Source: Amborella trichopoda (Eukaryota; Streptophyta; Magnoliopsida; Amborellales; Amborellaceae). From it: 64,000 nt of DNA. Below are positions 11,219 through 23,446 of this stretch, one piece after another (positions within the stretch are counted from its first letter, which is position 1; each line of letters opens with the position of its first letter). The translations under genes were made by a program, and so were the position numbers. The stretch is from positions 2,686,596-2,750,595 of the forward strand of contig NW_006499563.1 in assembly GCF_000471905.2 (NCBI RefSeq), written 5' to 3'. Under the pieces are notes generated by a model. The model did no database searches and was not told the origin of the DNA. It was given only the letters and a program-made list of their open reading frames with translations.

Positions 11219-13327
11219 CTCGATTTCAGTCAATATAAATCATATCCATCCAAAGGGGGGATACCCTGGAGGTCCTCAGGACCCTAACTTGCTACAGCTT
11301 CATCCAGAGCATTCATCATATTACATATGGGAAGGAAACGTATATGAATATATTCATTCCCTATTTCTATAAGTTTGTTATATTTTAATAAATTTTGTTT
11401 ATTTCAATTGCATATGGGAAGTACATGTGTATAATGTGACTTGTATGTGTCATATTTGTTATATTTCACGAAAAACAAAAAATTAGAATCAATGAGAAGA
11501 CATTTCAATTGAACAATTGGTAACTAACTGAAGAGCAAGTTCAATTAATGAACACGTTTGGGTTAGGTGCTTTGTCTATCATTCCACCAGGTCAAATTGA
11601 TCAGCCATTGGTTGCTACCAATGCAGAGAGTTGGCGCTCAGAGATCAATTCCTTCCACTATAACATTCAAATTGGTGAGATGACACCAACTTTATTTGAT
11701 GTGTACGATATTTTAGGTTTGTCTGTGGTTGGCGAGCATGTTACATGCCGTCCTATTAATGCCCTACACAAGTTCATAGAGGACAATTTGGGTATAGTCC
11801 CCACTGAAGGCAACTTGACAGCCATAAAGCATTCATGGTTGAAGGCTAATTTTTGGGAATTGCCACCTGATGCATCCCCTGTGCAAATAGTCAAATATAC
11901 TCAAGCTTATCTACTCTTCCTGATCAGCGTTACCAATTTCGCTGATGCATCAGTTGCAACAGTCCCAACAAGGTACCTGCAATTCTTTGAAGATATTGAG
12001 CAAGCTCACAGATATGCATGGGATGCTGCAGCCCTCGCATATCTATATCGTTTGCTTGGAAAAGCTTGTACTTTCAAGCGAAGACATTTCAGTGGTTCTG
12101 CCACTCTTATGCAGGTAAATTTAAATTTTGTATAGATATAAGCATAATACTTTAGACTACTTTGAAATATTTTCTTAACTTATCATATCTTGTTATAATG
12201 CAGTGTTGGTCTTATAAGCATATTAAGTGCATAATATATCTTCAAATGTGTTAAGGGAAAAACGTTGGGAGCCACTCAAGCATTATTATGGTAATCCACA
12301 TAATTTGATGCCTCCCATTAAACAAGAGATAGATAACCTCCAACCAAATGAGGTCAGTTTGTACTTTGATATTCAATACGTTCAATTATATTATAGTATT
12401 TGTAATTTTTTTATTGACTGATTGTCATATGTGTGATTGCACTTCATATAACAGGTAATATGGAATTCGTACTTCAAGCTTGATGAGGAAATTTCAGATG
12501 ATAGGCATGAGGCATTCGAAACTGTAATGTGCGTAACGACTCTAATCTTGCATGATATTGTCGAGCCATACATGCCAGATCATGTTTGCCGCCAATTTGG
12601 ATCTAAACAGGGCATTCCAAGAAATCCTTTATCTGTTGGTAAGAGGTACAAGAGATATGGTAGGCAGCGAGATTGGCGAAATGTCAATTCTGACAAGATT
12701 CATCATTGAAGTCGATACTATGAATGGGTTGCCCTCAAAGAAGTATAAGGCTTGGTACAACCGAGTGTCCCATCCTATCATACGCCATGCCGCTAACCCA
12801 CCTATCGATATTTTGTAACCTTGTAACCAGGAAGAAGAAGAGGTGGTCCCTGCACATGAACCACAATATATAATGAGACCTTGACGTTATGAGGATGATT
12901 GGTATGTATATTTTAACCTACAAATTGCTTTAGTTTTGTATTTGCTAATCAGTTTGTATGTTTGTTAACCTACAAAATGTTTTTGCAAGTTAGTGCAGTT
13001 CAGGCAAGTACAACCATGTTAGCAGAGGCACTTACACTTAGACAGAAGTGGTACTCTGAAGTATATAATCGTATTAACAACACATTTAAAATGTTGTCTA
13101 AGTTTGTGTCAGTCGATATGGAAGATATAGAAGCCAGGATGGAATTGTTACAACGTGAAGTTAATGAATAAGCTGTATAAGAAGAGGGCGGACAAGATGT
13201 AGTGGGTGAGAATAGTCGGGCTGTTGTTGACGACTTGGTTCCATCCACACAACCTGCAGTTGAGGAGAGTAGAAGACATAACACGAGACAGAAGCAATAT
13301 CAGCCGAAGAAAAGGCGACATCCATAA
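11219..13327 (+). pseudogene. Plant mobile domain (PMD, MAIN/MAIL1-like) gene in the MULE
   Basis: Encodes a plant mobile domain protein, a family seen both in host factors MAIN/MAIL1 and in MULE and gypsy elements. An N-terminal exon after a TTTCAG acceptor near 11231 reads QDPNLLQLHPEHSS then YYIWEG, the usual PMD start. The main exon (to about 12114, donor GTAAAT) has ESWRSEINSFHYN and GEMTPTLFDVYDILGLS. Later exons read RWEPLKHYYGNP (near 12255), VIWNSYFKLDEE (near 12455, after ATAACAG) and YMPDHVCRQFGSKQGIP. A coiled, polar C-terminus lies at 12985-13170. Exons two and three are out of frame with one another and stops occur, so it is decayed. The role of PMD in MULEs is not established; linkage to MURA suggests an accessory function. 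Confidence 0.8.
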
Positions 13328-13484
13328 TTGTATTTTTTTGGCAATATAATGGTCATTTTTACCATTGTAATATTATGAAAGGACAATGTAATGGTCATTG
13401 AATACATTTGTATTGTTTCTTTAGGATGTTGTAAATGACTCTATTTTTTGGGGAATTATTTGTACTTGGTCGTGCTATATATAA

Positions 13485-14340
13485 GATGTGGTTTCTATAA
13501 GGTTGCAACCTTAAACAATCCAATTAAGGTGCACTTCCGAAGTTTATCATAACATGTATTAAAAATGCTTAAGATAAAATTCATCAAAAAATGCACCTAC
13601 TAATTTTATCATAACATGATCTAAAAATCTATTTTCATATCTAATTATAAAAATTAAAACTTTAAAAATGTTAAAATCAAGTAGATCTATAAACATATGA
13701 AAATCTTGAACAACCGAAATTGAGATAATTGAAATAGTTTCAGTTGTAAAATACTGTTTTGAATGTTAAAAAATGAATGTTCAAGTAGATCTATAAACAT
13801 AACGTTGTAAAATACTGTTTTGAATGTTAAAAATGAAAAAAAAAAACATTTTTGGCTGTTGAACAACCGAAACTCTAGCAATTTCGGTTGTTCAACAACT
13901 GGGAGCTTTTGGAATTCACAGACCGAACAACCAAAATTGCTATAATTTCGGTTGTTGACTGTGGCAAAGTTGGCCATTATAAAAACAAATACAGGATCCA
14001 AAAGAAAATTAATTCTTTAGAATTAGAAGACCATATCAAAAAACAATTATTTGAGATACTCCAAATTGAAAATGAAATTTCAGACTCTTTTGAATCAGAT
14101 AAAGAAATGCTAATTGGAGAAATCAATGATGAAGATATCATTTTTAGTAGCTCCGATTCAGATTCTGATTATGATAAAATAATGGAAATTATAGCAATTT
14201 CGGTTGTTCAATGGCCGAAAATGTTTTTTTTTTCATTTTTTAACATTCAAAACAGTATTTTACAATGTTATGTTTATAGATCTACTTGAACATTCATTTT
14301 TTAACATGCAAAACAGTATTTTACAACGATCTAACTCGAG
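13485..14340. repeat. Inner inverted-repeat block of the MULE
   Basis: Sequence at 13736-13900 (TAAAATACTGTTTTGAATGT, AGATCTATAAACAT, GAACAACCGAAA) returns reverse-complemented at 14195-14330. The left shoulder (13485-13720) resembles the MITE at 23447-23835 (GGTTGCAACCTTAAACAATC, AAGTAGATCTATAAACA). The enclosed 250 bp look captured from a pararetrovirus-like source. This could be a nested MITE that gathered foreign DNA, or a rearranged TIR copy of the MULE itself. Confidence 0.7.
13955..14190 (+). mobile_element. Pararetrovirus-like (Caulimoviridae) zinc-knuckle fragment, fossil
   Basis: About 75 codons read as a degenerate CCHC-like knuckle (CGKVGHYKNKYR), then KKINSLELEDHIKKQL, then an acidic serine-rich stretch. 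The layout resembles the C-terminal part of the capsid region in caulimovirus-like endogenous sequences. Only this fragment is present, inside the inverted-repeat block of the MULE. A retrotransposon gag origin is the alternative. It is partial and degraded. Confidence 0.45.
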
Positions 14341-14805
14341 AATTCTTGAGTTGAACTAGTCGGCTTGGGATTGGTCCAAGTCGAATTTAAAACTATGACA
14401 TAAATATTGTTAAGTTTTCTTTTATTTGCCATACAACACTTGTTTGTGCTATTTCCTTTCCATCTTAGGAAAGTATTTTGTAGGGTCGTTCTTTCATAAA
14501 GCCACGCCTCAAATCTCATAAATAATTAAAAATTAAATTGTAGTTGTGCACCAAACAAGCTGCAAATTGTTCATATCCTCTTTGGAAGGAATAGATTCCT
14601 AGCCATATATATAGCAATTTAGGTTGTTCATAAGCATTTTTAAATCACTCATTTCATTAATTCAACACAAGATTGACGGCATCTAAATCACTCATTTCAT
14701 TAATTCATCAAATTTTTAATTCTATTAAAAAACACAAGATTGCCAACAAATAATTCACTCTATTGACTCTCTGCATGTCTTCCTATTATGACCCACTATG
14801 CTGCA

Positions 14806-17057
14806 TCATTTGCATTCCATAGGCTTGGTGATGGGTTGTTCAGTCTCAGATATTTTTTGTTGCTTTTTCGGCCTACCGGGAAGGCATGTCGTCCTTAGTG
14901 GCAACACTGTATGGTTGATCATACCAGTCAACTCAATATCATTCAGGACAGGGCCAAAGGGAGTCTGAAAGGCCCTTTTAAATGTTTCAACTGTGAAATA
15001 CTGAAGGCAGTACGTTGTTGGATCCAAATGCATATGGTTAATAGTCGTAATCACATGAGTACACGGTATACCACTCAGTTGCCATTTTCTACAACTACAT
15101 GTCCAAAAAGTTAAATCGATAGCGTACTTCTTCCTAAGATAGTGGATCTCAAGTTTTGTATCCATGGCGGATATAAGTATATGCAAAATTCTAGCCTTCA
15201 TCTTTCGAAAGTCCAGTAAATTATAGGCTTTTGGTAATAACAGGCCGCTTCAACTATTACCTGCCTCCCTCTTCTCTTCAAACCTGGTCATCAACTGTAC
15301 CCTTATTTCTTCACACATTGTAATGATCGGTTTATCTCGAGTAGACATTATCCAAGCATTGAATGACTCGGCTATGTTAGAGGTAAGACGCTTGTATCTT
15401 GTCCCTGAAAACTACGCATCTGCCCAATGTTTGGAAGGGATATTCTTAATCCACTCATATGCATCTCGGTCAGCACACTATATGTCATACATAATTTTTT
15501 CAAACCCACTAATGGTTGCCTTACAGGCAGCCTTCCAAAACAATATCAGCAATACTTTAATATTGGCTAACTTCTTCATGAAACCCTTGAAGTTCTCTTC
15601 CATATGTCACATGCAAAATGCTGGAAAACACATGGGAAAGAATTTTTCTATTGCTTTTAGCAGGCTTTTCTGTCAATCTGATATAATTGTTAAGGTAGGC
15701 AGATTAGAAAACTCATATAATAGCTCACTCAGTACACTCAAAAACCAATACCAACTCTGGTAATTCTCCTTCTCGACCACTACTAATACTAATGGAATGA
15801 GCCCATTATTTGCATATATAGAAATGGTGCACAATAACATGTCTTAATACTTTACTTTTAAGAATGTCTCATCAATACCAATTAGTAGCTTGCATCCATT
15901 AACAAAATCCATGATGCATGGACGATAAGCAATGAATAGTCATTTGAACCTGCCTTCATCTGTGTCAATGCGAACTACAATTCTTGGGTTAGTTATTCGA
16001 AGCTTCTTCGCATAGAAGGGGAGACCATGATATTGTTGTTCATGTGATCCATCTATCATCTCTCTAGCAACCTCTTTTTCCCGTCAAGCTTGCATGTAGA
16101 AACACCTGACACCATGATCGTGTTGAACATCATTTACAATATCTTTAACTTTAATTTTTGGTTGGTCAATAAGGTGGGCTTTAATTTTTTTGGCCACCCA
16201 ATTATTACGAGCTAGTGGCTAATGGACCCTCCCCATTGGACCACTACATGTGTACTCCTTAACCATATATTTAACTTTGAAGTAAGTCGTACTGTCAACT
16301 CGTAAGCACCGCACTTGTCATGTGCATCCCTTTGCCTTACAACTTGCCCATACCCGTCCCAATTCACTTTTGTCAAACTTCATAACAAAATTATTATGAA
16401 TTGCAAAATCTACAAGATGACGTCGGCATTCATTGACACTTTCAAACTATTGTCCTATATTCAATTGAACCTCATTATCAACTCCTCCTATACATGGGCT
16501 CTCTAGTGCTTCAATATCTTCCATATCACGCTCTGATACAAGCTCAGGGTCAGGCGCCACTTGAATGTCTTGATCTTGATCAGGTAAAGTATTACGCCGG
16601 CTATTGACAAAAGATATAGTGTAAGATGAAACAACAATAAAAAATTTATACATTAAAGTAAATTACAGATGAAAAGTAAATTATAGATGTACATGTTTTT
16701 TGAAGATGGACCTTCACTAATAGATTCCCCTTCTGGCTCCATTGTAGATGCAATATACACAACAATTTTCGAAGATTCCCGTCCCAACATAAAAGATACA
16801 TTTACATCATCACTTACATCAATCAAATCAAGCCCATTAGGAAGACTTGTGTTGTGGCACATAATAGTTAATTTGTTTGGATCACATATTATTAAATTAC
16901 CAAAATGACTTTTTATTTCCTCCAAATAACTATTTTCATTATACTTTGTAACCTTCAATTTTTCCCCTTTGTAAAAGATACGACCGTCATCTGCATTCGT
17001 CTCAAATGACCCCCCATATCGGAATACTAGTTGCACTCCCTCAATAACCATCGTCAA
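14806..17057 (-). pseudogene. MURA-type MULE transposase
   Basis: Transposase of the Mutator superfamily, read right to left. An N-terminal beta-grasp-like part (16653-17057) has VQLVFRYGGSFE. The DNA-binding domain near 16280-16450 contains FVMKFDKSELGRVWASC and KGC. The DDE-type core follows: GIDETFLK near 15870 supplies the first Asp, then ISIYANNGLIPLVLVVVEKE, then QKSLLKAIEKFFP near 15670. IKNIPSKHWADA and SNIAESFNAW lie near 15340-15460. The C-terminal SWIM zinc finger (CSCRKWQLSGIPCTH) is at about 15040-15110. Several in-frame stops interrupt the core, two of them at usual Trp or Arg positions. It would act in the nucleus on the element's TIRs. Family confidence is high; function is lost. 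Confidence 0.88.
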
Positions 17058-17844
17058 TGCTACTGTATTAAATGAATAGCAAAATTTGTGTCACAATAAA
17101 TTGAAACAATAAAGAATGTAAAAATTTTGGATATTTCTAACTACTTTAGGGTACATAAAAAGTGAGTATTACATAACAAAACCAAATAGTGTACTACTAT
17201 AAAAGGACAAATAATCAATAAACAACAAAAATAACAAATACTGAAACAAACTCCAAATAAACTACAAATATTAACACAAACGAACAAGTTCAACAATATT
17301 TACTCAATACAATAAATACAATGTATCAACATAAAACAAACAATACATATTTATACAAACAACAAATAATTATACAAAGAAACACATTCATCAATATTTT
17401 AACAAATACTATTTATTAATCAACAATACATAAAAATTACAAATATAAAAATATGCTATTCTATTCTACTCATTGCAACAAAACTAACAAAAAACAATCA
17501 ACAACATAAGGCAAGAGTAAGTACCAAACCAATCACGACAGCGGGCCAATCTCGTGGGATACTGTATTGGGGGAAAGTAAAAAAGGTATGGATCCATATA
17601 TGGTACTATATTTCCTGCTTTTCTCCAACTTTATACCCTAAAAAAATTTTCTTACAGTAAAAACATGCGAAGTATTGGCGTGACCATTTTCAGTTAATCA
17701 AAAGCCAAAGTTCATAAATTTTTGGTTGTTAAAAAACCAAAATCATGTTTTCGGTTTTTGAACAACTGAAAATACAATTTCGGTTGTGAAAACAACGCAC
17801 TCCACAGTTTTGGATTTTGAACAACCGAAATTAGGTTTTCGGTT

Positions 17845-18075
17845 GTTGAACAACCGTAACTAGAGCAGGAAGGTCAAAAGACCTATTCCCGTTTTCAGTT
17901 GTTGAAAAATCGAAATTTTTTTGATTTCGATTATTTAACACCTAAAAATGGGTAAAATCATCTTTTTAAAAAAGCTCGTTATGAAAGTGTAAAAACGGAC
18001 ATGGAGGTAATAACGGAAACTGAAAGGTGGATCTGTAATAACGCATAATATAACGGATATATACGTAATTTTCTC
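17845..18075 (-). repeat. Right TIR of the MULE
   Basis: Reverse complement of the left TIR, with the same ATATATCCGTTATATTATGC and TTTCAGTTTCCGTTATTACC blocks. The inner side holds several AACAACCGAAA words in both orientations (17700-17860). About 450 bp of AT-rich, A-rich sequence lies between it and the transposase start. Confidence 0.9.
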
Positions 18076-18084
18076 TAAAAAGTA

Positions 18085-18430
18085 ATACAACAAGCTTTCT
18101 TGCTAAAAAAAAAAAAACACAATACATCTTCTTTTTTTCTTGTAAAAAAAAAAGGTAATAAAACAAATCTTTATTGTCAAGAAAACAAAATAAAAGGTAT
18201 AAAAAAAAAAAAATGAACTAGCAACATTATTTTCTTATAAAAAAATAAAAAGTAATACAATAAGCAAAAAAAAAAGGTAATATAACATCTTCTTTTTTTT
18301 TCTCCTCAAAAAAAAAAAGGTAATACAACAAATATCTCATTTTCTCATAAAAAAAAAATACCACAAGTATTTATTGTCAAAAAAAATATTTCTTAATACA
18401 ACAAATATTTTTTAATACAAACTAGGAATA
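18085..18430. repeat. A-rich imperfect tandem repeat
   Basis: Several diverged copies of a unit like AAAAAAGGTAATACAACAA separated by T-rich ATCTTCTTTTT stretches. Low complexity; no gene. Confidence 0.6.
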
Positions 18431-19104
18431 ACTGATCTAATTATAATTTTACTTTTTATAATATGATAAGCTCTAACATAAATTTGGGAATGTTAATTTT
18501 AAGATATAATTCATACACATTTGAAATATCTCTCTGTCTCTAACAATCTCTTCCATTAAATTTATTCTAGAATTCTAAAAAATTATATTTTTGAAAAGTT
18601 GAAGTGTTATTTCGAAAATTGATGTGCATTCGAATAATTTCTATATTGATAATCAAATATTTTATTTTTTTTATTTATTTGCATTATAAATCTTGTAATG
18701 TATTATTTTTCTTACAGTTGTCAATAATACATTTTAAATTAAATGATATTGTAAAATATTTTAAATTTGTTATTATTTATATAATAAAATATAAACCAAC
18801 AATTTTCATTGCAATATATAATATTATAGTTAGATAGGTTGTAATAATTTTTTATTATAGTTAGTTAGGTTGTAATAATTTTGTCTTTCTAGTGGATTAG
18901 GGTTTTCCACCAATTTGAGATTTTAGTGGCTATTTTCCATCGATTTAATCCATTATTTATTGTAATCTATGTATGATTATATATTTTATCCATGGTAATT
19001 CTATGTTTTTTGTTTTATGTGATGCAAATTTAATGGTTAACATAAGTTCATACAGGGAACGAACATCTTAATTATTCGCAAATTGATTAAAAATAAAAGT
19101 TAAT
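18431..19104. other. AT-rich spacer
   Basis: Very AT-rich, with a small tandem duplication around 18825-18880 (TTATAGTTAGNTAGGTTGTA, twice). No coding signal. Confidence 0.5.
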
Positions 19105-19420
19105 AATGTAATACCCGTATTTCTTATTGGATTCTTAAAAAATAACATTTATAATGAATTTTCATAATTTTTTTGGATTTATTTTTAGGTTTAATCGGTT
19201 CAATCCGACTGATTCCAATCTGGATCGCCGATTCACCAATCCGGATGGGTTTTTGAGGTGCCCGATCCGGGGCACCGATCCGTTTTTTAAACCACTGCCT
19301 GAGACAATGAAAGCCAAGAGAGAAAACCTTGTGAGCAAACCCTAAATCTAAGAAAACCCTGCAACTCCTATAGCCATTAAACCTAATATTCAAGCTTAGA
19401 TCCAAGAAAACTGTAGTTCA
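19105..19420 (+). mobile_element. Possible LTR 5' end, family unclear (fossil)
   Basis: Starts TGTAATACCCGTATTTC and is followed by GGTTCAATCCGACTGATTCC-like sequence. A second block starting TGTAATACCCTTATTTTC lies at 24159 and shares a loose layout (TTTTTAGG, then CGATC, then TTTTTTAAA). TGTAATACCC is a common start of plant gypsy LTRs. No matching 3' end was found. Confidence 0.25.
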
Positions 19421-19804
19421 ACCAAGTCAAGGCTTGGTCATTTTTTAAAAGAGACACATAGGATGCACGATGTAAACGCAACAGTTTTGATACGGGCGAA
19501 GCCTCGAGTGTCTTGCGCCAACTGCCCCGGCTAGGTATATTTTTATCCCTACTTTTATTTCTTTAGTTATTTTTTTAGAATTAGGGTTGTTTTATTGCAT
19601 TTTGTTTAGTATTTCATGCGCCGGATCGATGTTGGCTCTGCCACTGATCCGAGAGCAGATCTATTCATTTCTAAATAGATATGCTCTTCGATTAGAATTC
19701 GATTGATCCCACTCTCCATCAAAATTAATAATTGAGTTTGTAGTGTCGAATCAAGCGATCTTCAGTTGAAGATGACTTAAGATCTACTCCAGTTTGCACT
19801 GTGA

Positions 19805-19808
<4 letters not shown>

Positions 19809-19849
<41 letters not shown>
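19809..19849. repeat. (GA)n microsatellite
   Basis: About 20 GA dinucleotides in a row. No flanking gene signal. Confidence 0.97.
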
Positions 19850-19851
<2 letters not shown>

Positions 19852-19957
19852 TATTGTCTTTGTATGTGTGTTAAAGATAGAGAAGTCCAATATATTTGTA
19901 TATGGGATTATTTAAAAAGATATCATTTATCTTTTGTACATGGAGGTCACAATCATT

Positions 19958-22900
19958 TTTTTTATAAATAAGTAGGGGAGAATGCCTCCTACCCGTTTTT
20001 CATTAATAAAAAACAAGGAAGAAATAGTTCATTCTTTTATAACCCTATAATACGGCAGTTGCGCTAGATCATGAAGTAAAAGCAAGGACATAAAGTTCGA
20101 CAGTCAAGACCGCCAAATAGTAGCACTAGAACTATCACGACCTCGCCCCCGACCCCTATTTCGCACTCGACGAAGGGTGACCGAGTGCGGGTTCGTGATC
20201 CCAAGTGTAGCATATGTCACTTAGGTCGGAGTGGACTCAACGCTTTAGTATCGACGATCAAAGCAAACCATAAAAAGAACTAAAATAGTAATTCTAAGTA
20301 CATAAGGATATTTAAAATTTGGAGAATCCATACATCATTAAAAATGTACTGCATGAAACTTTTCCAATATATTACATTTGAGTCTGGGGCACCAGGGCTC
20401 AATAGTACATACTTTCCAAAATAAACAAAAAAATCAGGGCCAAACTTCCCAACCACCTACCAGATATGGGTTTCTTCTTAAGTAAAATAAGACTTCAACT
20501 CTCAACTGCAAAATACGAGCATCTGGTCCTCGACCTGTCGCTATCAATTTACAAGATGAGAGATACAAGAGGATGATCTATAAAGCCCAGTAAGTAGATT
20601 TAGGTACCATCATCATTAATGAGTCCATTCAAGCCTCATAAGCAGTTCTTCCATTTATAAGAAGTCAAATGCAGCAATCATATAAATCAGTAATTAGATC
20701 AATGCATCAATTACAGGCATCATATTCAAATGTCAGTTATCATTCAATCATTATACTCATCAGCATTCACATTCACCATTCAAATATTATCCACTCACTC
20801 CTTAGTTCACTTACTCCCGAAGTATAGGCCCTATCCATCGGGCTAAGCCAATCACATTGCTTATAACCTCTACCATCTCTCAGGAGGGAGGGCAATGGCA
20901 AGTGGAGACATCCACTTCGTAATGCCCTCATACTCACACACACAGCCCCCAACATGCATTGGGGTTCGATAGGAACTTACCTTGAAAAACGTCAGTTGCT
21001 AGTCTTATCTCAGTAAATCTCGGGGGGTGCGACTCTCCCATTTCACTTTCCCTTAACTGCATCCTATATATAGTCGACATCACTTTCCTTCTATAGAAAT
21101 CCTCACTACCGATGGGTGCCCAATCGCACAGCGAGCAATATCAGTGAAACAATGGCCAATATCACAGTATTATCATAGAACAGTGCCCACTACCAATGGG
21201 TGTCCCATTGCGCAGTGGTCCTTATTATGGCCTCTTATCGTGTTCAAGCACTTAATTTCATGCATGCTAAATCAGCGCATATAACAGATAAATCAATTTT
21301 TCATCATGCAAGAATGGAGTCCTACTTGGAATCATCCAGCATTCAACAAACATTATAACATTTATCATGAAGCATCCATGGCATGAGCTATCCCCCGGAA
21401 TTTACACCAAGACGTCCTTAATAGCAATTTGACACTTACCATGTAACATTCATCATAGAATAATCACATTAGCTTTACACTTACCCATTTAGCACATCGC
21501 ACATAGTTGCGTAGCACCGTCTACATAACACTACGGCATTCGCATGAAAATCATCACATAATACTCACATTTATCACTTATCAAAGATGTTACATAGCTA
21601 CTTGAATAGCGTAATGAGTAATTCCTAGAAAGGGGGCAGGAGACGAGCATATCACTAATTCTGTAAAGTGCAACAGTGACATACCCCTCTTCTCGGGGGT
21701 GTGATTTCCCAATCGAGGGAGAATTTCAAAATTCTTTAAACATGCAACATTAAGTTCATGCCCAGGGCTTTAAAATGGAGGTGATTTGAAGAAATTTGAA
21801 CGACTTCTGATAGGTCAAAAGCTCGGCTCAAAACGATTGAAAGTTGCTGGAAATTTCCTGCAATAGTGGGTAGTGACGTACCCACGCATTTCTAGGTATA
21901 ACTCTCAATTTATGGAGAATTTTCAAAATTATTAAAACATGAAACTTCATGCTTATTCAATGATCTTTCAAATGGTGGCAGTTTGAAGGTGTTTGGACAC
22001 CGTTTGATAGCCAAAGGTGTGGCACAAAATGAGTCACAATTGGGGCATATCTTTTGATCTATATCAAATTTTAATATAATATAAAAGAAAACTTAAAATA
22101 GACACATATATGTTTCATTCTAGACTGATTAGGACCCATTTAGGCGCCATTTGGTCACCGAAAAGCCCAAGGAAAAGACCCTCATAGTTGCTGGAAAATC
22201 CCTTTTTATCCCATATTTTAACATGATATCCAAATGATACACACCATTTCACAAGCCAAAAATAAAACCCAGCTCAAGCCTTATTCATGTCAAGCCTTTT
22301 AAGCAAGTTTTACAAGGAAACTACTCTATAAATTTATCAAGTTCATTACTCAATGCTCAGTCACTCATTTAGGCCCCTTTTTATTCATTTATATTCATAC
22401 ACCTCATTCTATCATTTTGCTCTTCAAATCAACTTAAATTTAAATCCTATGAAGTGAATCGATGCACGGCACTAAACCTACTTACCTGGTGTTCACAATG
22501 TTTTCAAATCTCCCACTTGCGGGCCACCTTGAGCTCTAAGCAATGGCTTCTCCAAGGCAGCAGTTAACTCCCACCGGTTCTAGAGAGAGAAAGTGCAAGG
22601 GAAAAGTGAGGAGAACCGTAGTTAAAAGGGGAGGGGAGAGGGCTTAAGTACCCAGGGTAAGTGAAGGTCACTGTAGCTGACATATATGGCTCTGACAAGT
22701 ATGGCACTGACAAGTGCGGTGCTGGCAGTGGTCATATCTTCCCTCTTCACTTACGGCATTAACTCTTCTCTGCCTTCACGCGCGACGATGCTCCAAACAG
22801 CACTACACTCGCGGTGATGCCTTCCGTACACGGTGTTGCTCTTCCTTCTCTTTCTTCACAGCCGGCGTTAGGCCCCTTCCACAGATGGCGATGCTCATCC

Positions 22901-23255
22901 CTACCTTCACGTGTGGCGTTGAGTCTACACGTATGGCGCTGACTCTTCATGCGCTGTGTTGACTCTTCACGCACGGTGCTGACTTTTCATGCACGGTGCT
23001 GATTCTTCATGCGCGGTGCTGACTTTTCAAACACATCGCTGATTCTTTCTCTCCTCTTCACTTCACAGACGACGCTAGGCCACAGCCCGTGCTAAGCTCT
23101 TATACACGCGCGGTGATGCTCCAAGCGGCGCTAGGCCTCTGTTTCACCCTCCATCGCCATGCACATCTCTGGACTGGGAGAAAATTGTGGTCTTTATAAG
23201 AACTAAATGAAACTTACTCAGCAAGGGCATCAACTACCATAATGGCTTTACTAAA
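19958..23255 (-). mobile_element. 3.3-kb block with 18-bp flanking repeats; contains gypsy-type LTR sequence (fossil)
   Basis: The words ATGGAGGTCACAATCATT at 19940-19957 and 23256-23273 are identical. Read on the minus strand, the block ends in a short A-run (ATTTATAAAAAA) right before the repeat, as in target-primed retroposition. From 20133 on it matches the reverse complement of the LTR end at 2640-2711 (shared ATCAAAGCAAACCA, CGCCCCC and GGAGTG.CTCAA), so most of it is LTR-like. A 190-bp internal duplication lies at about 21690-22035. On the minus strand a TTAAG-type TATA variant sits near 22650. Either a diverged LTR or a retroposed copy of LTR-containing RNA; the boundaries are uncertain. 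Confidence 0.5.
22895..23050. repeat. Short tandem repeat, about 22-bp unit
   Basis: Five to six copies of a unit like CTTCATGCGCGGTGCTGACT within the LTR-like block. Related words occur back to 22740. It resembles the expandable tandem repeats found in LTR U3 regions. Confidence 0.75.
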
Positions 23256-23446
23256 ATGGAGGTCACAATCATTCCCACTCATTAGATGTCAAATTGGATG
23301 GCTAGGTTAAGTCATGAAGTCTGAGAATTTTTTCTTTGGAACTTTGTGTCATCCAATGACACTCTTATAACCACCCCATTTTGAAATTTAAGAGACAATA
23401 ATGATTATGACTTATATGTACACAAGTTAAATAGTCCCATTTTTTT

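Larger units (their letters stand above)
9484..18075. mobile_element. Mutator-like element (MULE) with PMD and MURA genes
   Basis: An 8592-bp DNA transposon. Its ends are long inverted repeats starting GAGAAAATTA, about 230 bp each and roughly 90% alike by eye. The flanks TAAACAATA (9475-9483) and TAAAAAGTA (18076-18084) match at 7 of 9 positions, fitting the 9-bp target duplication of Mutator-like elements. Inside are a plant mobile domain gene (plus strand, left half) and a MURA-type transposase (minus strand, right half) that point toward each other. Between them sits an inverted-repeat block with a captured virus-like fragment. Both genes carry stops and frameshifts, so this copy is not autonomous. 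Confidence 0.85.

Noticed and set aside
15323-15763. Plus-strand frame opposite the MURA core
   Set aside because: Antisense shadow of the transposase, whose conserved motifs read on the minus strand.
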